Source: Opitutales bacterium (lineage in GTDB: Bacteria; Verrucomicrobiota; Verrucomicrobiia; Opitutales; JABSRG01). From it: 64,000 nt of DNA. The stretch lies in assembly GCA_028280845.1 (NCBI GenBank), contig JANQKZ010000031.1, positions 1 to 64,000 of the forward strand. Direction: 5' to 3'. The position numbers and the translations under genes were made by a program. The notes under the pieces were generated by a model that saw only the letters and a program-made list of their open reading frames with translations, was not told the origin of the DNA and did no database searches. Shown piece after piece: positions 38,462 to 48,541 of this stretch (the first letter of the stretch is position 1; each line of letters begins with the position of its first letter).

Positions 38462-38727
38462 TTGGGGATTCCCCCCTTCCTGAAAAGCCTTTTGACCCCG
38501 AGGGTGCGGTTGATACGCGAAGTCAATCTCGCAATACGCGCTCCTTGTTTAAAGATGATTCGACTCGGTTTTTCAGTCATTCTCAGGATATTCGAACTCC
38601 CTGGGACTTTTGGGTATAGCCGATCACTATTCAGGCAGGTGAATCCATCCTCGCCTTACCCCGGACCCGTTTCCGCCATATGCGGGAGACCGATACCTTT
38701 GAGTTGGAAGACGCTATCTAGAGCGCC

Positions 38728-40473
38728 TTATTTCTTTCTTGGCTGAAAGCGATTAAATCGGCCCCGTTCTGCGTTTTCCTCTGTTTCCGCTCCTCTTAAA
38801 CGCCGGATGGTGAGGCCAACTCTCGGCAACTCCCTGGACACTGCCGCCTCCCGGTCGAACTCCGGAACTTTTCTATAAATCACCCAGGCGATCCCTGCGA
38901 AGAGGAGGCTGACCGCCACAAACCAATCCCCGTAACGGGTGTAGAAGGACAACCCCTGACTGTAGACCCGATCACGATAGACATTTAAAACCGCACCGCC
39001 CTGAAAATAAATATTCCCCGAGACATCCGTCACCACATGTCGGATCTGGCCGCGTTCATCGATATAGCCACTCCAGCCGTCATTTCCGCACCGAATGATC
39101 GGGCGACGGTTCTCCACTGCCCGTAAAACGGAATGGGCAGCTTGCTGGTAAGCTGCTGCCTCAGGTCCATACCATCCGTTATTCGTAGCCACAAACAGGA
39201 ACTCAGCTCCCGCTTTGGTCTGACTCCTGGCCAAGCCAGGAAAAATATCCTCGTAACAGACAAGTCCCCCGACCTCCCAGGTCTTCTGACGTATCTTCAA
39301 AGGAATCGTCTGAGCCTCTTTCCCCGGGGTAAAGTCTCCGTCCAAGGGGACAAACTTTCCAATAAAAGGGAATACTTTTCGTAGCGGAACATATTCCCCA
39401 AACGGAACGAGTTTGCGCTTTCGATAATAGATCGGTACCATCCCCGTAGTGGGATCGACTCCAAAAATTCCATTATACCAGATGTCATTGGCAGAATCTT
39501 CCTCTGCAATATTTCCCATCAACAATGGCGTTCCCCACGCTTTGGTCCTTTCTTCGATCCATCGACCCAAGTTGGGGTCACCAATCACAGGGAGCGGGGT
39601 AGCCGACTCCGGCCAGAGTAATAAATCCGGGCTCAGAGCATTGACCAGATAGGTTTGCCGCTCGAGCGTTCGCAGATTCGCCTGGGCCTCTCCCACGTCC
39701 CATTTATAAAATTGGGGAATGTTAGGTTGGACCACCCCAGCTTCAAACATGGGAATAAATTGCCCTGATTTGGGAACCGTCCGGAAAAAGAGGATCAACG
39801 CCCCAAATAAACAGAACAGCGCTGCATAAAATTCAGGACAAAGGCGCTCCATCCAACGCATCCCTCGTTTCATCGTAAATATTTTCCAGAGATAGGCCCC
39901 AATCCCGAGGTTCATCAAGATGAGGAGAAAGGATACCCCGTAGGCCCCTGTCCAGGCAGCAACCTGCAATACCACCGGCCGTTGCCATTGGCTGGCTGAC
40001 AACGGCAGCCAGGGAAACCCAAAGATGAACCAGGTACGCACCCATTCAAAAAAGACCCACAGTCCTGATAACCCCAGGTAAGCGAGCATCCGGAGGTTGA
40101 ACGCTTTATCCGGCAACTTCGGGATAACCCAACGTAAAGCAAGTAGACAGGCGGTCCCAAACATCGAAACCAGGAGAGAGACCACCAGGACCAGAAACAT
40201 CCCCACTACCAGTGGCATTGCCATGCCTGCCGCTTCCGGCACATTCCGAAGCCAGATTAGCAGAAGGATCCAAGCCACCCATTGGGATATGAAAGCCGTA
40301 ATCCCGTATACCTTCCAACGGGGTTGCGTGTAGCACCAGAGTATAAAGGGAATCAGAAATATATAAGCCGCCTCGGCCGCATCAATCGAAGGAAAAGCCG
40401 CCACATACAGACCCGTTCCCAAGCCACCCACCAGGATCGGAGTCAAGGGTTTGGAGAGCTCGCTTATCTTCAT
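38728..40473 (-). CDS. lnt: apolipoprotein N-acyltransferase
   Basis: 581-aa inner-membrane enzyme adding the third acyl chain to lipoproteins. It has about six to seven N-terminal helices, then a nitrilase-like periplasmic domain whose catalytic triad is visible: Glu in LLWPESATP, Lys in YYRKRKLVPFGEYVPLR, and Cys in VGGLVCYEDIFP. A last helix (WFVAVSLLFAGIAWVIYR) precedes a basic cytoplasmic tail longer than in E. coli (512 aa). It is 10 bp downstream of secA, so an envelope-biogenesis operon secA-lnt. Confidence 0.94.
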   Translation of the reverse strand: MKISELSKPLTPILVGGLGTGLYVAAFPSIDAAEAAYIFLIPFILWCYTQPRWKVYGITAFISQWVAWILLLIWLRNVPEAAGMAMPLVVGMFLVLVVSLLVSMFGTACLLALRWVIPKLPDKAFNLRMLAYLGLSGLWVFFEWVRTWFIFGFPWLPLSASQWQRPVVLQVAAWTGAYGVSFLLILMNLGIGAYLWKIFTMKRGMRWMERLCPEFYAALFCLFGALILFFRTVPKSGQFIPMFEAGVVQPNIPQFYKWDVGEAQANLRTLERQTYLVNALSPDLLLWPESATPLPVIGDPNLGRWIEERTKAWGTPLLMGNIAEEDSANDIWYNGIFGVDPTTGMVPIYYRKRKLVPFGEYVPLRKVFPFIGKFVPLDGDFTPGKEAQTIPLKIRQKTWEVGGLVCYEDIFPGLARSQTKAGAEFLFVATNNGWYGPEAAAYQQAAHSVLRAVENRRPIIRCGNDGWSGYIDERGQIRHVVTDVSGNIYFQGGAVLNVYRDRVYSQGLSFYTRYGDWFVAVSLLFAGIAWVIYRKVPEFDREAAVSRELPRVGLTIRRLRGAETEENAERGRFNRFQPRKK

Positions 40474-40483
40474 GGACGGGAGA

Positions 40484-43400
40484 CTAGGACTTTGGCGCCT
40501 GGGCTCTATCCAGAACCCACCCTTCGCTTTGAATTAAGACCTCCGCCTTTTTAAATTTCATCTGCCGAACCTCACCACCACGACGGATCGTGACCAGTTC
40601 GTTTCGGCCAATTTTGGGGAGCTCACGGCGAACCGGCTCCAACTTCGGAAGCGGGCGAGCTCCTCCAGCCTGTCCGGGTTCCCCTCCAGCCTGTTGTTCA
40701 TGATGGGCCCGAGCCTGAGCCGCGGCCTGTGCAGCCGCCCCCACCAAGTGGAAGGACTCCCCTTCGCTTGGGCCTTGGACTTTGGCTCGCTGGTTCATCA
40801 AAGCCAGCATGTTCTGGAAAGTTTGAATATTTGATGCAGTCCGGAAGAACCCAGAGGATATCTCAGTCCGCACCTTCCCCATCATTTCATCAAAATACTT
40901 AAAGGCCTCACTCTTGTATTCACTAAGCGGATCTTTCTGACCATAGCCGCGGAGGCCGACGGCCCGCCGGAGCTCCTCCATCTCTGTTAGGTGATCCTGC
41001 CAATGACGATCAATCGGGCGTACAATAACTGCCCGCTCGAGCACGCGGATGGCTTCCGGATCTTCCAGTTCCTCTTTATTCTGGTAGGCTTTCCGAATCC
41101 GTTCCAGTGACAGATCATAAATTCCGCGCTCATCCAGATCTGTCAACTCGTCAACTTTCAGCCCAATGGGGAATGCTGTATTCACCCAACCGAGGTAGCC
41201 TTCAATGGCGTCCTGCTTCTGGTTCCCCTCCCACTCATACTCGCCTAAGCGTTCTTCCAGTTCTTCTTCCACCATCTCCAGAATGATATCCCTCGGCGTG
41301 TCCGAGTGAATGGCGTCATTCCTAATCCCATAGATCACCTCCCGTTGCTTGTTCAGGACATCATCGTATTGGAGCAGACGTTTCCGCACCGAGTAATTCT
41401 GCTGCTCAACCTTCTTCTGTGCATTTTCAATGGACCAGTTTAAAAGGGGGTGCTGCAATTCCTCACCTTCGACGAACGATTTTTCAAGAATAGTGGAAAT
41501 CTTGCCCGCGTTGGCGAACAACCGCATCAGGTCATCCTCCAGCGAAATAAAAAACTTGGTGTGCCCCGCGTCACCCTGCCGGGCACATCGACCACGCAAC
41601 TGCCGGTCAATGCGCCGCGATTCATGGCGCTCAGTGCCAAGGACCAGCAAGCCGCCAAGGCCTTCTACTCCCTCACCCAGTTTAATATCCGTCCCACGGC
41701 CCGCCATGTTGGTCGCGATTGTAACAGCACCCCGCTGGCCGGCCCGGGCGACAATCTCGGCTTCCTGCTGGTGATACTTAGCATTCAACACCGTGTGTGG
41801 AATATTCACCCGCTTTAGCATGCGGCTGAGCACCTCACTGGCCTCGACCGACGCCGTTCCCACGAGAACCGGTTGTCCCTTTTTATGGGCCTCTTGAAGG
41901 TCCACTAGGACAGCGTTGTACTTCTCGCGACGGGTTTTCCATACCACATCATTCGAATCAATCCGGATATTTTCTTTGTGGGTCGGCACTACCATCACCC
42001 GCATTCGATAAATATCGAAAAATTCGCCTGCCTCCGTTTCCGCCGTTCCGGTCATACCAGCCAGCTTCTCGTATTGGCGGAAATAGTTTTGGATCGTGAT
42101 GGTGGCGTAGGTCTTGGTCTCCTTTTCGATAGTGACCCCTTCCTTGGACTCAACCGCCTGGTGCAGCCCATCGCTCCAGCGACGTCCGGGCATCAGACGA
42201 CCCGTATTCTCATCAACGATCATAACCTTGCCATCCTGGACCACATACTCTTTGTCCTTCTCATACAGGCTGTAGGCCCGCAGCAACTGACTAATCGTGT
42301 GAATCTCCTCGCTGACTTTCTGGAACTGCTCTTCTTCCTTCTGCTTTTTCTTTTGCTTATCCTCAGGCGATAGATCTTCTTTCTCGATTTCTGAGAATAT
42401 CTCAGGAAGGTCTGGGAGTAAAAAGGCGTCGTCCCGACCCGGAGCCAGGAAATTGCGCCCCTTTTCCGTCAGGTCTGCCTGAGACTGCTTTTCGTCGATC
42501 TGGAAGTAGAGTTCCTCTTTGAGTTCATACTTCTTCGCTTTTTGGAAATCACTGGTCATTTCCAGATCCCATTTCTCCAGCTTTTTGCGATACTCCGGGT
42601 TCTCCATCAGGCGCATCAGCTGTTTGTTTTTCGGCATCCCCCAGCGCACCTGGAGCAGAGTAAGATAGGCCGATTCCTCCTGTTCCTGGTCTCCCGATTC
42701 CAGCACTTTGCGGGCTTCGGTGATGAAGCTGTTACAGAGCTTTTCCTGCGCCCGGACCAGGCGCTGGATCAGTGGTTTCATCGCCGAAAAGGGAAGCGGA
42801 GTATCCTCCTGCATCGGCCCACTAATGATAAGCGGTGTTCTGGCCTCATCCACGAGGATGGAGTCTACTTCGTCGATAATACAGAAGTAATGATCCCGTT
42901 GGACTTGGTCTTCAGCCCGGGAAGCCATACCGTTATCCCGTAAATAATCAAAGCCAAACTCACTCGCCGTCCCATAAGTCAGGTCACAACTGTAGGCCTC
43001 CCGCTTCTCCATTGGTGGTTGCTGGTTGCGAATCACTCCAACTGTGAGGCCCAACATCTTGAAGATGTGACCCATCCACTCCGCGTCCCGGCGGGCGAGA
43101 TATTCATTCACGGTCACCAGGTTCACATTTTTGCCCGTGAGCGCATTCAGATACAGGGGGCAGGTCGACACCAGGGTTTTACCTTCCCCCGTCTGCATTT
43201 CAGAGATCATGCCCCGGTGCAAAGCAACCCCACCCTTCAGCTGAACGTCATAGTGGACCATATTCCACTCCTGCTCCTGGCCGGTAAACTCGACCGTGCG
43301 CCCACACAGGCGACGGGCTGCATTTTTCACGGCAGCAAAAGCTTCGGGCAATATCTCCTCAAGCGAGGTCTTGTCTTGTTCCTGTAAAGCTTCGGTCAAC

Positions 43401-43618
43401 CGTTCCAGAGATACTGACTTCCCGAGCTTGTCGCGGACGGCTTCCCGGTTGGCCTCAACACGCGCTTTAAATTCGTCCGTTTTCCCTCTCAGTTGATCTT
43501 CAGTCAGGGATTGGTACTCCTTCTCAATCGCGTTGATTTTTGCAACGATTGGATCACAGGATTTGAGGAACTTCCGGTAATGGCGCCCGGAGAAGGATTT
43601 TAAAAGATTACCAAACAT
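40484..43618 (-). CDS. secA: preprotein translocase ATPase SecA
   Basis: 1044-aa motor of Sec export. It has Walker [19 protein letters not shown]-type [40 protein letters not shown], and the second nucleotide-binding motifs [48 protein letters not shown] long Lys/Glu-rich insertion lies around residues 280-430 ([11 protein letters not shown]). The C-terminus ends in an Ala/Gln/Gly-rich linker and [18 protein letters not shown], with no CxCxnCH zinc motif and therefore no zinc-dependent SecB/ribosome-binding tail. secB is not seen in this window. Confidence 0.97.
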   Translation of the reverse strand: MFGNLLKSFSGRHYRKFLKSCDPIVAKINAIEKEYQSLTEDQLRGKTDEFKARVEANREAVRDKLGKSVSLERLTEALQEQDKTSLEEILPEAFAAVKNAARRLCGRTVEFTGQEQEWNMVHYDVQLKGGVALHRGMISEMQTGEGKTLVSTCPLYLNALTGKNVNLVTVNEYLARRDAEWMGHIFKMLGLTVGVIRNQQPPMEKREAYSCDLTYGTASEFGFDYLRDNGMASRAEDQVQRDHYFCIIDEVDSILVDEARTPLIISGPMQEDTPLPFSAMKPLIQRLVRAQEKLCNSFITEARKVLESGDQEQEESAYLTLLQVRWGMPKNKQLMRLMENPEYRKKLEKWDLEMTSDFQKAKKYELKEELYFQIDEKQSQADLTEKGRNFLAPGRDDAFLLPDLPEIFSEIEKEDLSPEDKQKKKQKEEEQFQKVSEEIHTISQLLRAYSLYEKDKEYVVQDGKVMIVDENTGRLMPGRRWSDGLHQAVESKEGVTIEKETKTYATITIQNYFRQYEKLAGMTGTAETEAGEFFDIYRMRVMVVPTHKENIRIDSNDVVWKTRREKYNAVLVDLQEAHKKGQPVLVGTASVEASEVLSRMLKRVNIPHTVLNAKYHQQEAEIVARAGQRGAVTIATNMAGRGTDIKLGEGVEGLGGLLVLGTERHESRRIDRQLRGRCARQGDAGHTKFFISLEDDLMRLFANAGKISTILEKSFVEGEELQHPLLNWSIENAQKKVEQQNYSVRKRLLQYDDVLNKQREVIYGIRNDAIHSDTPRDIILEMVEEELEERLGEYEWEGNQKQDAIEGYLGWVNTAFPIGLKVDELTDLDERGIYDLSLERIRKAYQNKEELEDPEAIRVLERAVIVRPIDRHWQDHLTEMEELRRAVGLRGYGQKDPLSEYKSEAFKYFDEMMGKVRTEISSGFFRTASNIQTFQNMLALMNQRAKVQGPSEGESFHLVGAAAQAAAQARAHHEQQAGGEPGQAGGARPLPKLEPVRRELPKIGRNELVTIRRGGEVRQMKFKKAEVLIQSEGWVLDRAQAPKS

Positions 43619-43789
43619 GAATTGCTAATGGATATGAATTTGGGCACAGGTGTTCCCAAACCCGTAGACGTAAAATGTCCAAAACCGGTCAGGTTACGGA
43701 TATCTCGCGCAAAAGAAAACGTTTAGACCATGCAAAAGGCCCCGGGATAATCAACCCCAAACACGGGCTTACCTTTCCGGTTCCGAAGA

Positions 43790-44731
43790 CTAATCCAATC
43801 CCAAATCCTTACGAAAATATGCGATCGTTTCTTTTAATCCTTCCTCGAGTGGTACTTTGGGCTCCCAATCCAGATGCTCCTTGGCCAGGGAAATATCTGG
43901 CTGCCGCTGCAACGGATCATCCGAGGGTAAAGGTTCGAAAATGATTTTGGAATTGGTCCCTGTCAGCTGGATGACCTTTTCGGCCAACTCCAGGATAGTG
44001 AATTCCCCCGGATTTCCCAAGTTGATCGGTCCGACTATCGCATCCTGATCCATCATGCGCAAAAATCCATTGATCAGGTCATCAACGAAACAGAAGGACC
44101 GGGTCTGCGACCCGTCCCCGTAGACCGTGATATCCTCCCCCCGCAAGGCTTGAACGATAAAGTTGGAGACCACTCGGCCATCGTCCGCGTTCATCCGCGG
44201 GCCATAGGTGTTGAAGATCCGAACCACCCGGATATCAACGCCATTCTGTCGGTGATAATCAAAGAACAGGGTTTCCGCGCACCGTTTTCCCTCGTCATAA
44301 CAGGCACGAATGCCAATCGGATTCACACTGCCTCGATAGCTCTCCGGTTGGGGATGCACTTCGGGATCCCCGTAAACCTCGGACGTAGAGGCCTGAAAAA
44401 TGCGGGCATTGAGCCGCTTTGCCAGGCCGAGGCAATTGATCGCCCCCATGACCGAAGTCTTGATCGTCTTGATTGCGTTATATTGGTAATGAATCGGAGA
44501 TGCCGGACAGGCCAAATTGAAAATTCGGTCTACCTCTGCCTTGTAGGGATCTACAATGTCATGTCGGACAAATTCAAAATTCGGATTCGTCCAGTGATGG
44601 CTGATATTGGCTTTTCCCCCCGTAAACAAATTATCCAGGCAGATAATTTCATTCCCCCGCTCAAGTAATCGATCACAAAGGTGGCTTCCGAGAAAGCCCG
44701 CACCGCCGGTGACAAGAATACGCATGATCAA
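43790..44731 (-). CDS. UDP-glucuronate decarboxylase (UDP-xylose synthase)
   Basis: 313-aa extended SDR enzyme making UDP-xylose from UDP-glucuronate for surface polysaccharides. It has the NAD-binding [18 protein letters not shown], the UXS-typical [27 protein letters not shown], the catalytic Y-x-x-x-K in [10 protein letters not shown], and [22 protein letters not shown]. The sequence follows bacterial UXS more closely than generic epimerases. It is downstream of secA with a 171-bp gap on one side and 33 bp after tgt on the other. Confidence 0.88.
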   Translation of the reverse strand: MIMRILVTGGAGFLGSHLCDRLLERGNEIICLDNLFTGGKANISHHWTNPNFEFVRHDIVDPYKAEVDRIFNLACPASPIHYQYNAIKTIKTSVMGAINCLGLAKRLNARIFQASTSEVYGDPEVHPQPESYRGSVNPIGIRACYDEGKRCAETLFFDYHRQNGVDIRVVRIFNTYGPRMNADDGRVVSNFIVQALRGEDITVYGDGSQTRSFCFVDDLINGFLRMMDQDAIVGPINLGNPGEFTILELAEKVIQLTGTNSKIIFEPLPSDDPLQRQPDISLAKEHLDWEPKVPLEEGLKETIAYFRKDLGLD

Positions 44732-44764
44732 GTGTTAAGGAGACCGCTTCCCTCACTGACAAGC

Positions 44765-45907
44765 CTATTTCCCCTGCCCCGCCTCAAAACGGGCTGCCCA
44801 TTCCCTGTGCCAGATCCCGAAATCGCCTGCCTCAATGTGTTCTCGCGCCTGGCGCATAAGGTCTAAATAGAAATGCAAGTTGTGCAGGGTAAGCAACATT
44901 CCACCAAGCGGCTCGTTCGATACGACTAGATGACGAAGATACGCCTTGCTGAAGTGGGTGCAGGTATAATTGTCCATCCCTTCTACAAGGGGCCCTTCAT
45001 CGCGCTTCCATTGCTCATTTTTCATATTCAGGCGCCCATCCGGAGTGTAGGCTGTCCCGTGCCGAGCTGCTCGGGTCGGCATAACGCAATCAAACATGTC
45101 CGCGCCAAGAGCAACCATCTTGAGCAGCTGGGCCGGGGTACCTACCCCCATCACATAGCGCGGTTTCTCTTCGGGAAGAAGGGGCGCCGTAAACCCGACT
45201 TGCTTCATCATCTCTGGTTCGGATTCCCCCACGCTTACCCCACCAATCGCATACCCGGGAAAATCCATCTCTACCAATCGCTCCGTACATTCCTTGCGTA
45301 ACGCATCATACTGCCCTCCCTGTACAATGCCAAACACATGGTGCCCCTGGTCCAGGAAGCCCGTATCGGACGCATGCTGTTTGGACGCATGGGCCCAATC
45401 TAAAGTCCGTTCCACCGCATCCCGGGTCTCGGCCTCCGTCGCTTCCTGTGACGGACAGACGTCCAGCACCATGGCGATGTCCGAGCCAAGGTTGATCTGC
45501 ACATCCAGGGATTCCTTGGGCCCGAGAAAAATCTTCGCCCCATCCAGGTGCGACCGAAAATGCACCCCTTCTTTTGTAATACGTCGAAGACTCGACAGGC
45601 TGAATACCTGAAACCCCCCGCTATCAGTCAGTATTGGCCTGGACCATCCCATGAAACGATGGAGGCCTCCCAAGTCTCGAATCAACCCACTGCCAGGCCG
45701 GATGTGCAGATGATAGGTGTTTCCCAATATAATCTGAGCATCCACCTCCTCCAGGGTGTGGGGAAAGGTAGCTTTGACCGTAGCTTGGGTGCCCACCGGC
45801 ATAAAGATAGGGGTCTCCACCGTTCCGTGAAGCGTCGTCACCCGACCACGCCGCGCAGCCGTGGCAGTGTCCGCCTGGATAAGTTCATATACCGGGATCT
45901 GGGCCAT
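44765..45907 (-). CDS. tgt: tRNA-guanine transglycosylase (Tgt)
   Basis: 380-aa enzyme that exchanges G34 for preQ1 (or queuine) in tRNAs with GUN anticodons. It has [19 protein letters not shown], the catalytic-base loop [41 protein letters not shown] (substrate pocket with Val, bacterial preQ1 type) and [16 protein letters not shown] (nucleophile Asp). The zinc site is degenerate: the usual CxCxxC before YSRAYLRHL reads MDNYTC here, so only one Cys and the His (TLHNLHFY) remain. The divergent gap to pabA contains a 40-bp palindrome. Confidence 0.95.
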   Translation of the reverse strand: MAQIPVYELIQADTATAARRGRVTTLHGTVETPIFMPVGTQATVKATFPHTLEEVDAQIILGNTYHLHIRPGSGLIRDLGGLHRFMGWSRPILTDSGGFQVFSLSSLRRITKEGVHFRSHLDGAKIFLGPKESLDVQINLGSDIAMVLDVCPSQEATEAETRDAVERTLDWAHASKQHASDTGFLDQGHHVFGIVQGGQYDALRKECTERLVEMDFPGYAIGGVSVGESEPEMMKQVGFTAPLLPEEKPRYVMGVGTPAQLLKMVALGADMFDCVMPTRAARHGTAYTPDGRLNMKNEQWKRDEGPLVEGMDNYTCTHFSKAYLRHLVVSNEPLGGMLLTLHNLHFYLDLMRQAREHIEAGDFGIWHREWAARFEAGQGK

Positions 45908-45978
45908 CCATTTTCACCAAAGTTCATGCCCCCTCATTTTGCACGCCATTTCTTCCTTACCCGGCATTTTAGCCCCCA

Positions 45979-46018
45979 GGTGTCAATACACAGTGTATAT
46001 ACACTGTGTATTGACACC
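45979..46018. repeat. 40-bp perfect palindrome, operator-like (site 2)
   Basis: GGTGTCAATACACAGTGTAT followed by its exact reverse complement, with no mismatch. It lies in the divergent tgt-pabA gap, 72 bp from the tgt start and 107 bp from the pabA start. It contains, on both strands and overlapping, the same 25-bp unit that is directly repeated at 47952-48002 and shares its half-site with 16010-16036. No T-tract. Confidence 0.85.
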
Positions 46019-46124
46019 CCGCAGACCCAATATGTGGGGCGGGTTGGTGAACATAGGGGCACATATAGCGCACTTGACCCGCTCCATTCGGCTCCTAAGG
46101 GTAGGTGAACTTATATCCACACCT

Positions 46125-46703
46125 ATGCTTCTAGTCATAGACAACTACGATTCATTCACCTACAATCTTGTCCAATATTTCGGGGAGCTGGAAGTAGACC
46201 AACAGGTCTATCGCAACGATTCGATTACGCCAGAGGCCGCGTGGGCTTTAAATCCTGAGCGGGTCCTCCTCTCACCTGGCCCCTGCACACCGGACGATGC
46301 CGGGGTGAGCCTCGATATGGTTGAAGCCTTCGCTGGCAAAAAGCCGCTCTTCGGGGTCTGCTTGGGCCATCAGTGTATCGGCCAGCATTTTGGTGGAAAG
46401 GTCATTCGCGCGCCGCGCCTCATGCACGGGAAGACCTCCCCCATCCGTCACGACGGAACAGGTTTGTTTGCCGGCATCCCCAGCCCTTTTCAAGCGACCC
46501 GCTACCATTCACTTCTGGTCGAAAGGGATAGCTTTCCCGACTGTCTTCGGATTACTGCAGAAACCGAAGAAGGGGAAATCATGGCACTGGAGCACAGGGA
46601 GTTACCCATCTGGGGAGTCCAATTTCACCCGGAATCACTCGCTACTGAACATGGGCACCAGATCCTGCGCAACTTCCTCAAATTGAAAATGGAGGTAATT
46701 TAA
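46125..46703 (+). CDS. pabA: aminodeoxychorismate/anthranilate synthase glutaminase subunit
   Basis: 192-aa class I glutamine amidotransferase supplying ammonia to PabB or TrpE. It begins [23 protein letters not shown], has the oxyanion strand [15 protein letters not shown], the nucleophile elbow [16 protein letters not shown], and the His/Glu pair in [15 protein letters not shown]. PabA and TrpG cannot be separated by sequence alone; neither pabB nor trpE is in the window. I start at ATG 46125; the track ORF extends upstream through the palindrome. nrdR follows after 2 bp. Confidence 0.88.
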   Translation: MLLVIDNYDSFTYNLVQYFGELEVDQQVYRNDSITPEAAWALNPERVLLSPGPCTPDDAGVSLDMVEAFAGKKPLFGVCLGHQCIGQHFGGKVIRAPRLMHGKTSPIRHDGTGLFAGIPSPFQATRYHSLLVERDSFPDCLRITAETEEGEIMALEHRELPIWGVQFHPESLATEHGHQILRNFLKLKMEVI

Positions 46704-46705
46704 CC

Positions 46706-47164
46706 ATGCAGTGTCCCCGCTGCAGCAGCGTTCGAAGCAAGGTCGTCGACTCGCGAACCTCCAAAGATAATCGCACCATTAAGCGGCGTCGTGAATGCCT
46801 CGACTGTGCCCACCGCTACACTACGGTCGAAAGTATTCTTGGGGAAGACCTGCCTGTTCGCAAACGCGATGGGACCAGCCAGGAGTTCGATCGCGAAAAA
46901 ATCAAATTCAGCATCCTCAAAGCTGTCGAAAAGCGATCGGTTGACGCGGAACAGCTGGAACTCATGGTCAACCAGATCGTAGAGAATCTTCGGCAAGAAT
47001 ACGTCCTCGAAATACCGAGTGAAGCCATCGCCGAGAAGATCATGGGCCAACTGAAAAAAGTTGATAAGGTCGCCTACGTTCGATTTGCTAGCATTTATAA
47101 GGACTTCACAAAATTGGAGGAACTTGAGGCAGAAATTGCCCATCTGAGATCCGGAACATTTTAA
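46706..47164 (+). CDS. nrdR: transcriptional repressor NrdR
   Basis: 152-aa repressor of ribonucleotide reductase genes. It has the N-terminal zinc ribbon MQCPRCSSVRSKVVDSR...RRRECLDCAHRYTTVE with all four cysteines, followed by the ATP-cone (VRKRDGTSQEFDREKIKFSILKAVEKR...EIPSEAIAEKIMGQLKKVDKVAYVRFASIYKDF). The intact zinc ribbon here contrasts with zinc-site loss in RpoC and Tgt. It is in one transcription unit with pabA and the next ORF. Confidence 0.97.
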   Translation: MQCPRCSSVRSKVVDSRTSKDNRTIKRRRECLDCAHRYTTVESILGEDLPVRKRDGTSQEFDREKIKFSILKAVEKRSVDAEQLELMVNQIVENLRQEYVLEIPSEAIAEKIMGQLKKVDKVAYVRFASIYKDFTKLEELEAEIAHLRSGTF

Positions 47165-47188
47165 ACGAAATCATCTAGATGACAGGCC

Positions 47189-47689
47189 ATGGCGATATTC
47201 GACAAAGATCCTTACGAAAACCTGGCCGCATTGAATGCCATGGTCTCGCTCGCCACCGGCACCGACCAGTTCCAGTCTGACCAGATTCAGGCAGCCATCC
47301 AGTTTTGCCGGAATCAGGCCGAAGTCGTTTCCAGCAGCAAGAGTCAGCAGGCCATGGAAACCTCCAAGGCCTATACCGATATCGTCGACCGGCTGGTTAA
47401 GCTTCATGTTGAGGAAGGGTCCTCCTTCGGGTTCGGACACTGGAATCTGGGGCACCATGAATACGACCCACTGTTCATCCGTGCCCATCTGATCAAAGAA
47501 CTGAAACGGATCAGCGGATTTGAAGAGGCGCTCCTCTTGATTACCGGTCTACGGGAAGCGCTCTGCCCGCCCGGGAAATACTGGACCCAGAAACGGTCGA
47601 CCCGCTACCAGGAAGCCATCTCTTATATCGAGAGCCTGGCCGTCCAATATAAGACACCTAAAACCAAACTCAGCCTCCTCTTTGTCTAG
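47189..47689 (+). CDS. conserved-looking hypothetical protein
   Basis: 166-aa soluble protein that I do not recognise. It is mostly helical: LNAMVSLATGTDQFQSDQIQAAIQFCRNQAEVV, a hydrophilic SKAYTDIVDRLVKLHVEEG helix, a Gly/His-rich turn (GFGHWNLGHHEYDPLFIRAHLIKELKRI) and a C-terminal basic stretch. No signal peptide or membrane segment. It is 24 bp downstream of nrdR on the same strand and convergent with the ribbon-helix-helix gene, whose stop lies 1 bp away. Confidence 0.7.
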   Translation: MAIFDKDPYENLAALNAMVSLATGTDQFQSDQIQAAIQFCRNQAEVVSSSKSQQAMETSKAYTDIVDRLVKLHVEEGSSFGFGHWNLGHHEYDPLFIRAHLIKELKRISGFEEALLLITGLREALCPPGKYWTQKRSTRYQEAISYIESLAVQYKTPKTKLSLLFV

Positions 47690-47690
47690 C

Positions 47691-47948
47691 TCACTCCCCC
47701 GGTTGTAGCCAGTCCAGCATCAGGGCCTTGATCTGGCGCTGGTAACTTAAACCCTTCAGCTCACATTTCGCCTTAAAGGCATCCAGCAGCGGTTCCGGCA
47801 CCCGCATCGAAATCATCCGGGACGCCACTTCCGGTCCACTGTGCTGTGAACGATACTCACTTCCCTTTTCCACAGCAAAACGCCCCAACTCCACAGCGAC
47901 CTCTACCGCATCCCGCACCCGTTTTTCATGCACATTTATCGAATCCAT
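47691..47948 (-). CDS. small ribbon-helix-helix (CopG/BrnA-like) DNA-binding protein
   Basis: 85-aa protein. The C-terminal half has the ribbon-helix-helix pattern: a beta strand MISMRVPEPLLDAFKAKCELKG followed by LSYQRQIKALMLDWL. This is close to BrnA/CopG antitoxin-type domains (I-S-M-R-V-P...L-S-Y-Q-x-x-I). The N-terminal about 40 residues are helical and charged. No toxin gene adjoins it (the neighbouring ORF is convergent). Two direct copies of a 25-bp sequence begin 3 bp upstream of the ATG, so autorepression is likely, by inference. Confidence 0.75.
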   Translation of the reverse strand: MDSINVHEKRVRDAVEVAVELGRFAVEKGSEYRSQHSGPEVASRMISMRVPEPLLDAFKAKCELKGLSYQRQIKALMLDWLQPGE

Positions 47949-47951
47949 GAA

Positions 47952-48002
47952 GCGTCAATACACAGTGTATATACATTGTGTCAATACGCTGTGTATATAC
48001 AC
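47952..48002. repeat. two direct 25-bp repeats, operator-like (site 3)
   Basis: Copies at 47952-47976 and 47978-48002 (GCGTCAATACACAGTGTATA... and GTGTCAATACGCTGTGTATA...) differ at only four positions and are spaced 26 bp, about 2.5 helical turns, each with internal dyad symmetry (GTGTATATACAC). They abut the ATG of the ribbon-helix-helix gene and match the 40-bp palindrome at 45979. Confidence 0.85.
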
Positions 48003-48058
48003 CTGCGGATTGAGATGTAACTGGTTCGGGTGCGGTGGGAGGAGGAGAAGGGGTAAGA

Positions 48059-48430
48059 TTAGACGTGCTGGTCAACGAGGATGGGGTTTCCATCCGGATC
48101 CGAGATGACGAAGCTGGCAGGGCCGGTGGAGGATTCATCGGCCTCTTCGCTAAATTCAATCCCCTGGGCTTTTAACTCCTGTTGGAGTTCACGGACATCC
48201 TGGAAGGATTCCAGGTGGTTACAATCCTGATCCCAGCCGGGGTTAAAGGTGAGGATATTCTTATCAAACATCCCTTGGAACAAGCCAATGATGTGATCGG
48301 CATTTTTGAGGATAAGGTAGTTATGATCCATTTCACCAGCGATGACCTGGAATCCCAATTTTTCATAGAAGGCCTTAGAGGCCCGAAGATCTTTGACAGC
48401 TAAGCTGACGGAGAATGCACCTAATTTCAT
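48059..48430 (-). CDS. VOC-family (glyoxalase-fold) protein
   Basis: 123-aa VOC module: [73 protein letters not shown] and the C-terminal [18 protein letters not shown]. The D-P-D-G-N-P pattern is typical, though metal ligands are partly absent, so a non-enzymatic or metal-free role is possible. ATG 48430 is chosen because AAAGGA lies 5-6 bp upstream; the track start at 48481 adds 17 unrelated residues. Same strand as the ribbon-helix-helix gene, 110 bp upstream of it. Confidence 0.8.
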   Translation of the reverse strand: MKLGAFSVSLAVKDLRASKAFYEKLGFQVIAGEMDHNYLILKNADHIIGLFQGMFDKNILTFNPGWDQDCNHLESFQDVRELQQELKAQGIEFSEEADESSTGPASFVISDPDGNPILVDQHV

Positions 48431-48541
48431 ACAATCCTTTCTGAGGTGGGAATTGTGGGCGCCCTTTTCTCTGGTTACCATCCTAATTCATCGAAATATA
48501 TTTAGCTCGAAGCGGTATTCGAGCTCCCTCAAACTGACAGG

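Noticed and set aside
38462-38746. 94-aa plus-strand ORF following the GYF-like gene
   Set aside because: Starts with TTG directly at the previous stop, overlaps the lnt end and has no protein-like pattern.
45979-46018. Palindrome as a bidirectional transcription terminator
   Set aside because: It lies between divergent starts and has no T-tract on either strand; an operator-like role fits better.
47189-47948. Toxin-antitoxin pair formed by the unknown 166-aa ORF and the ribbon-helix-helix gene
   Set aside because: The genes are convergent, not co-directional, and the 166-aa protein has no BrnT/RelE-like features.
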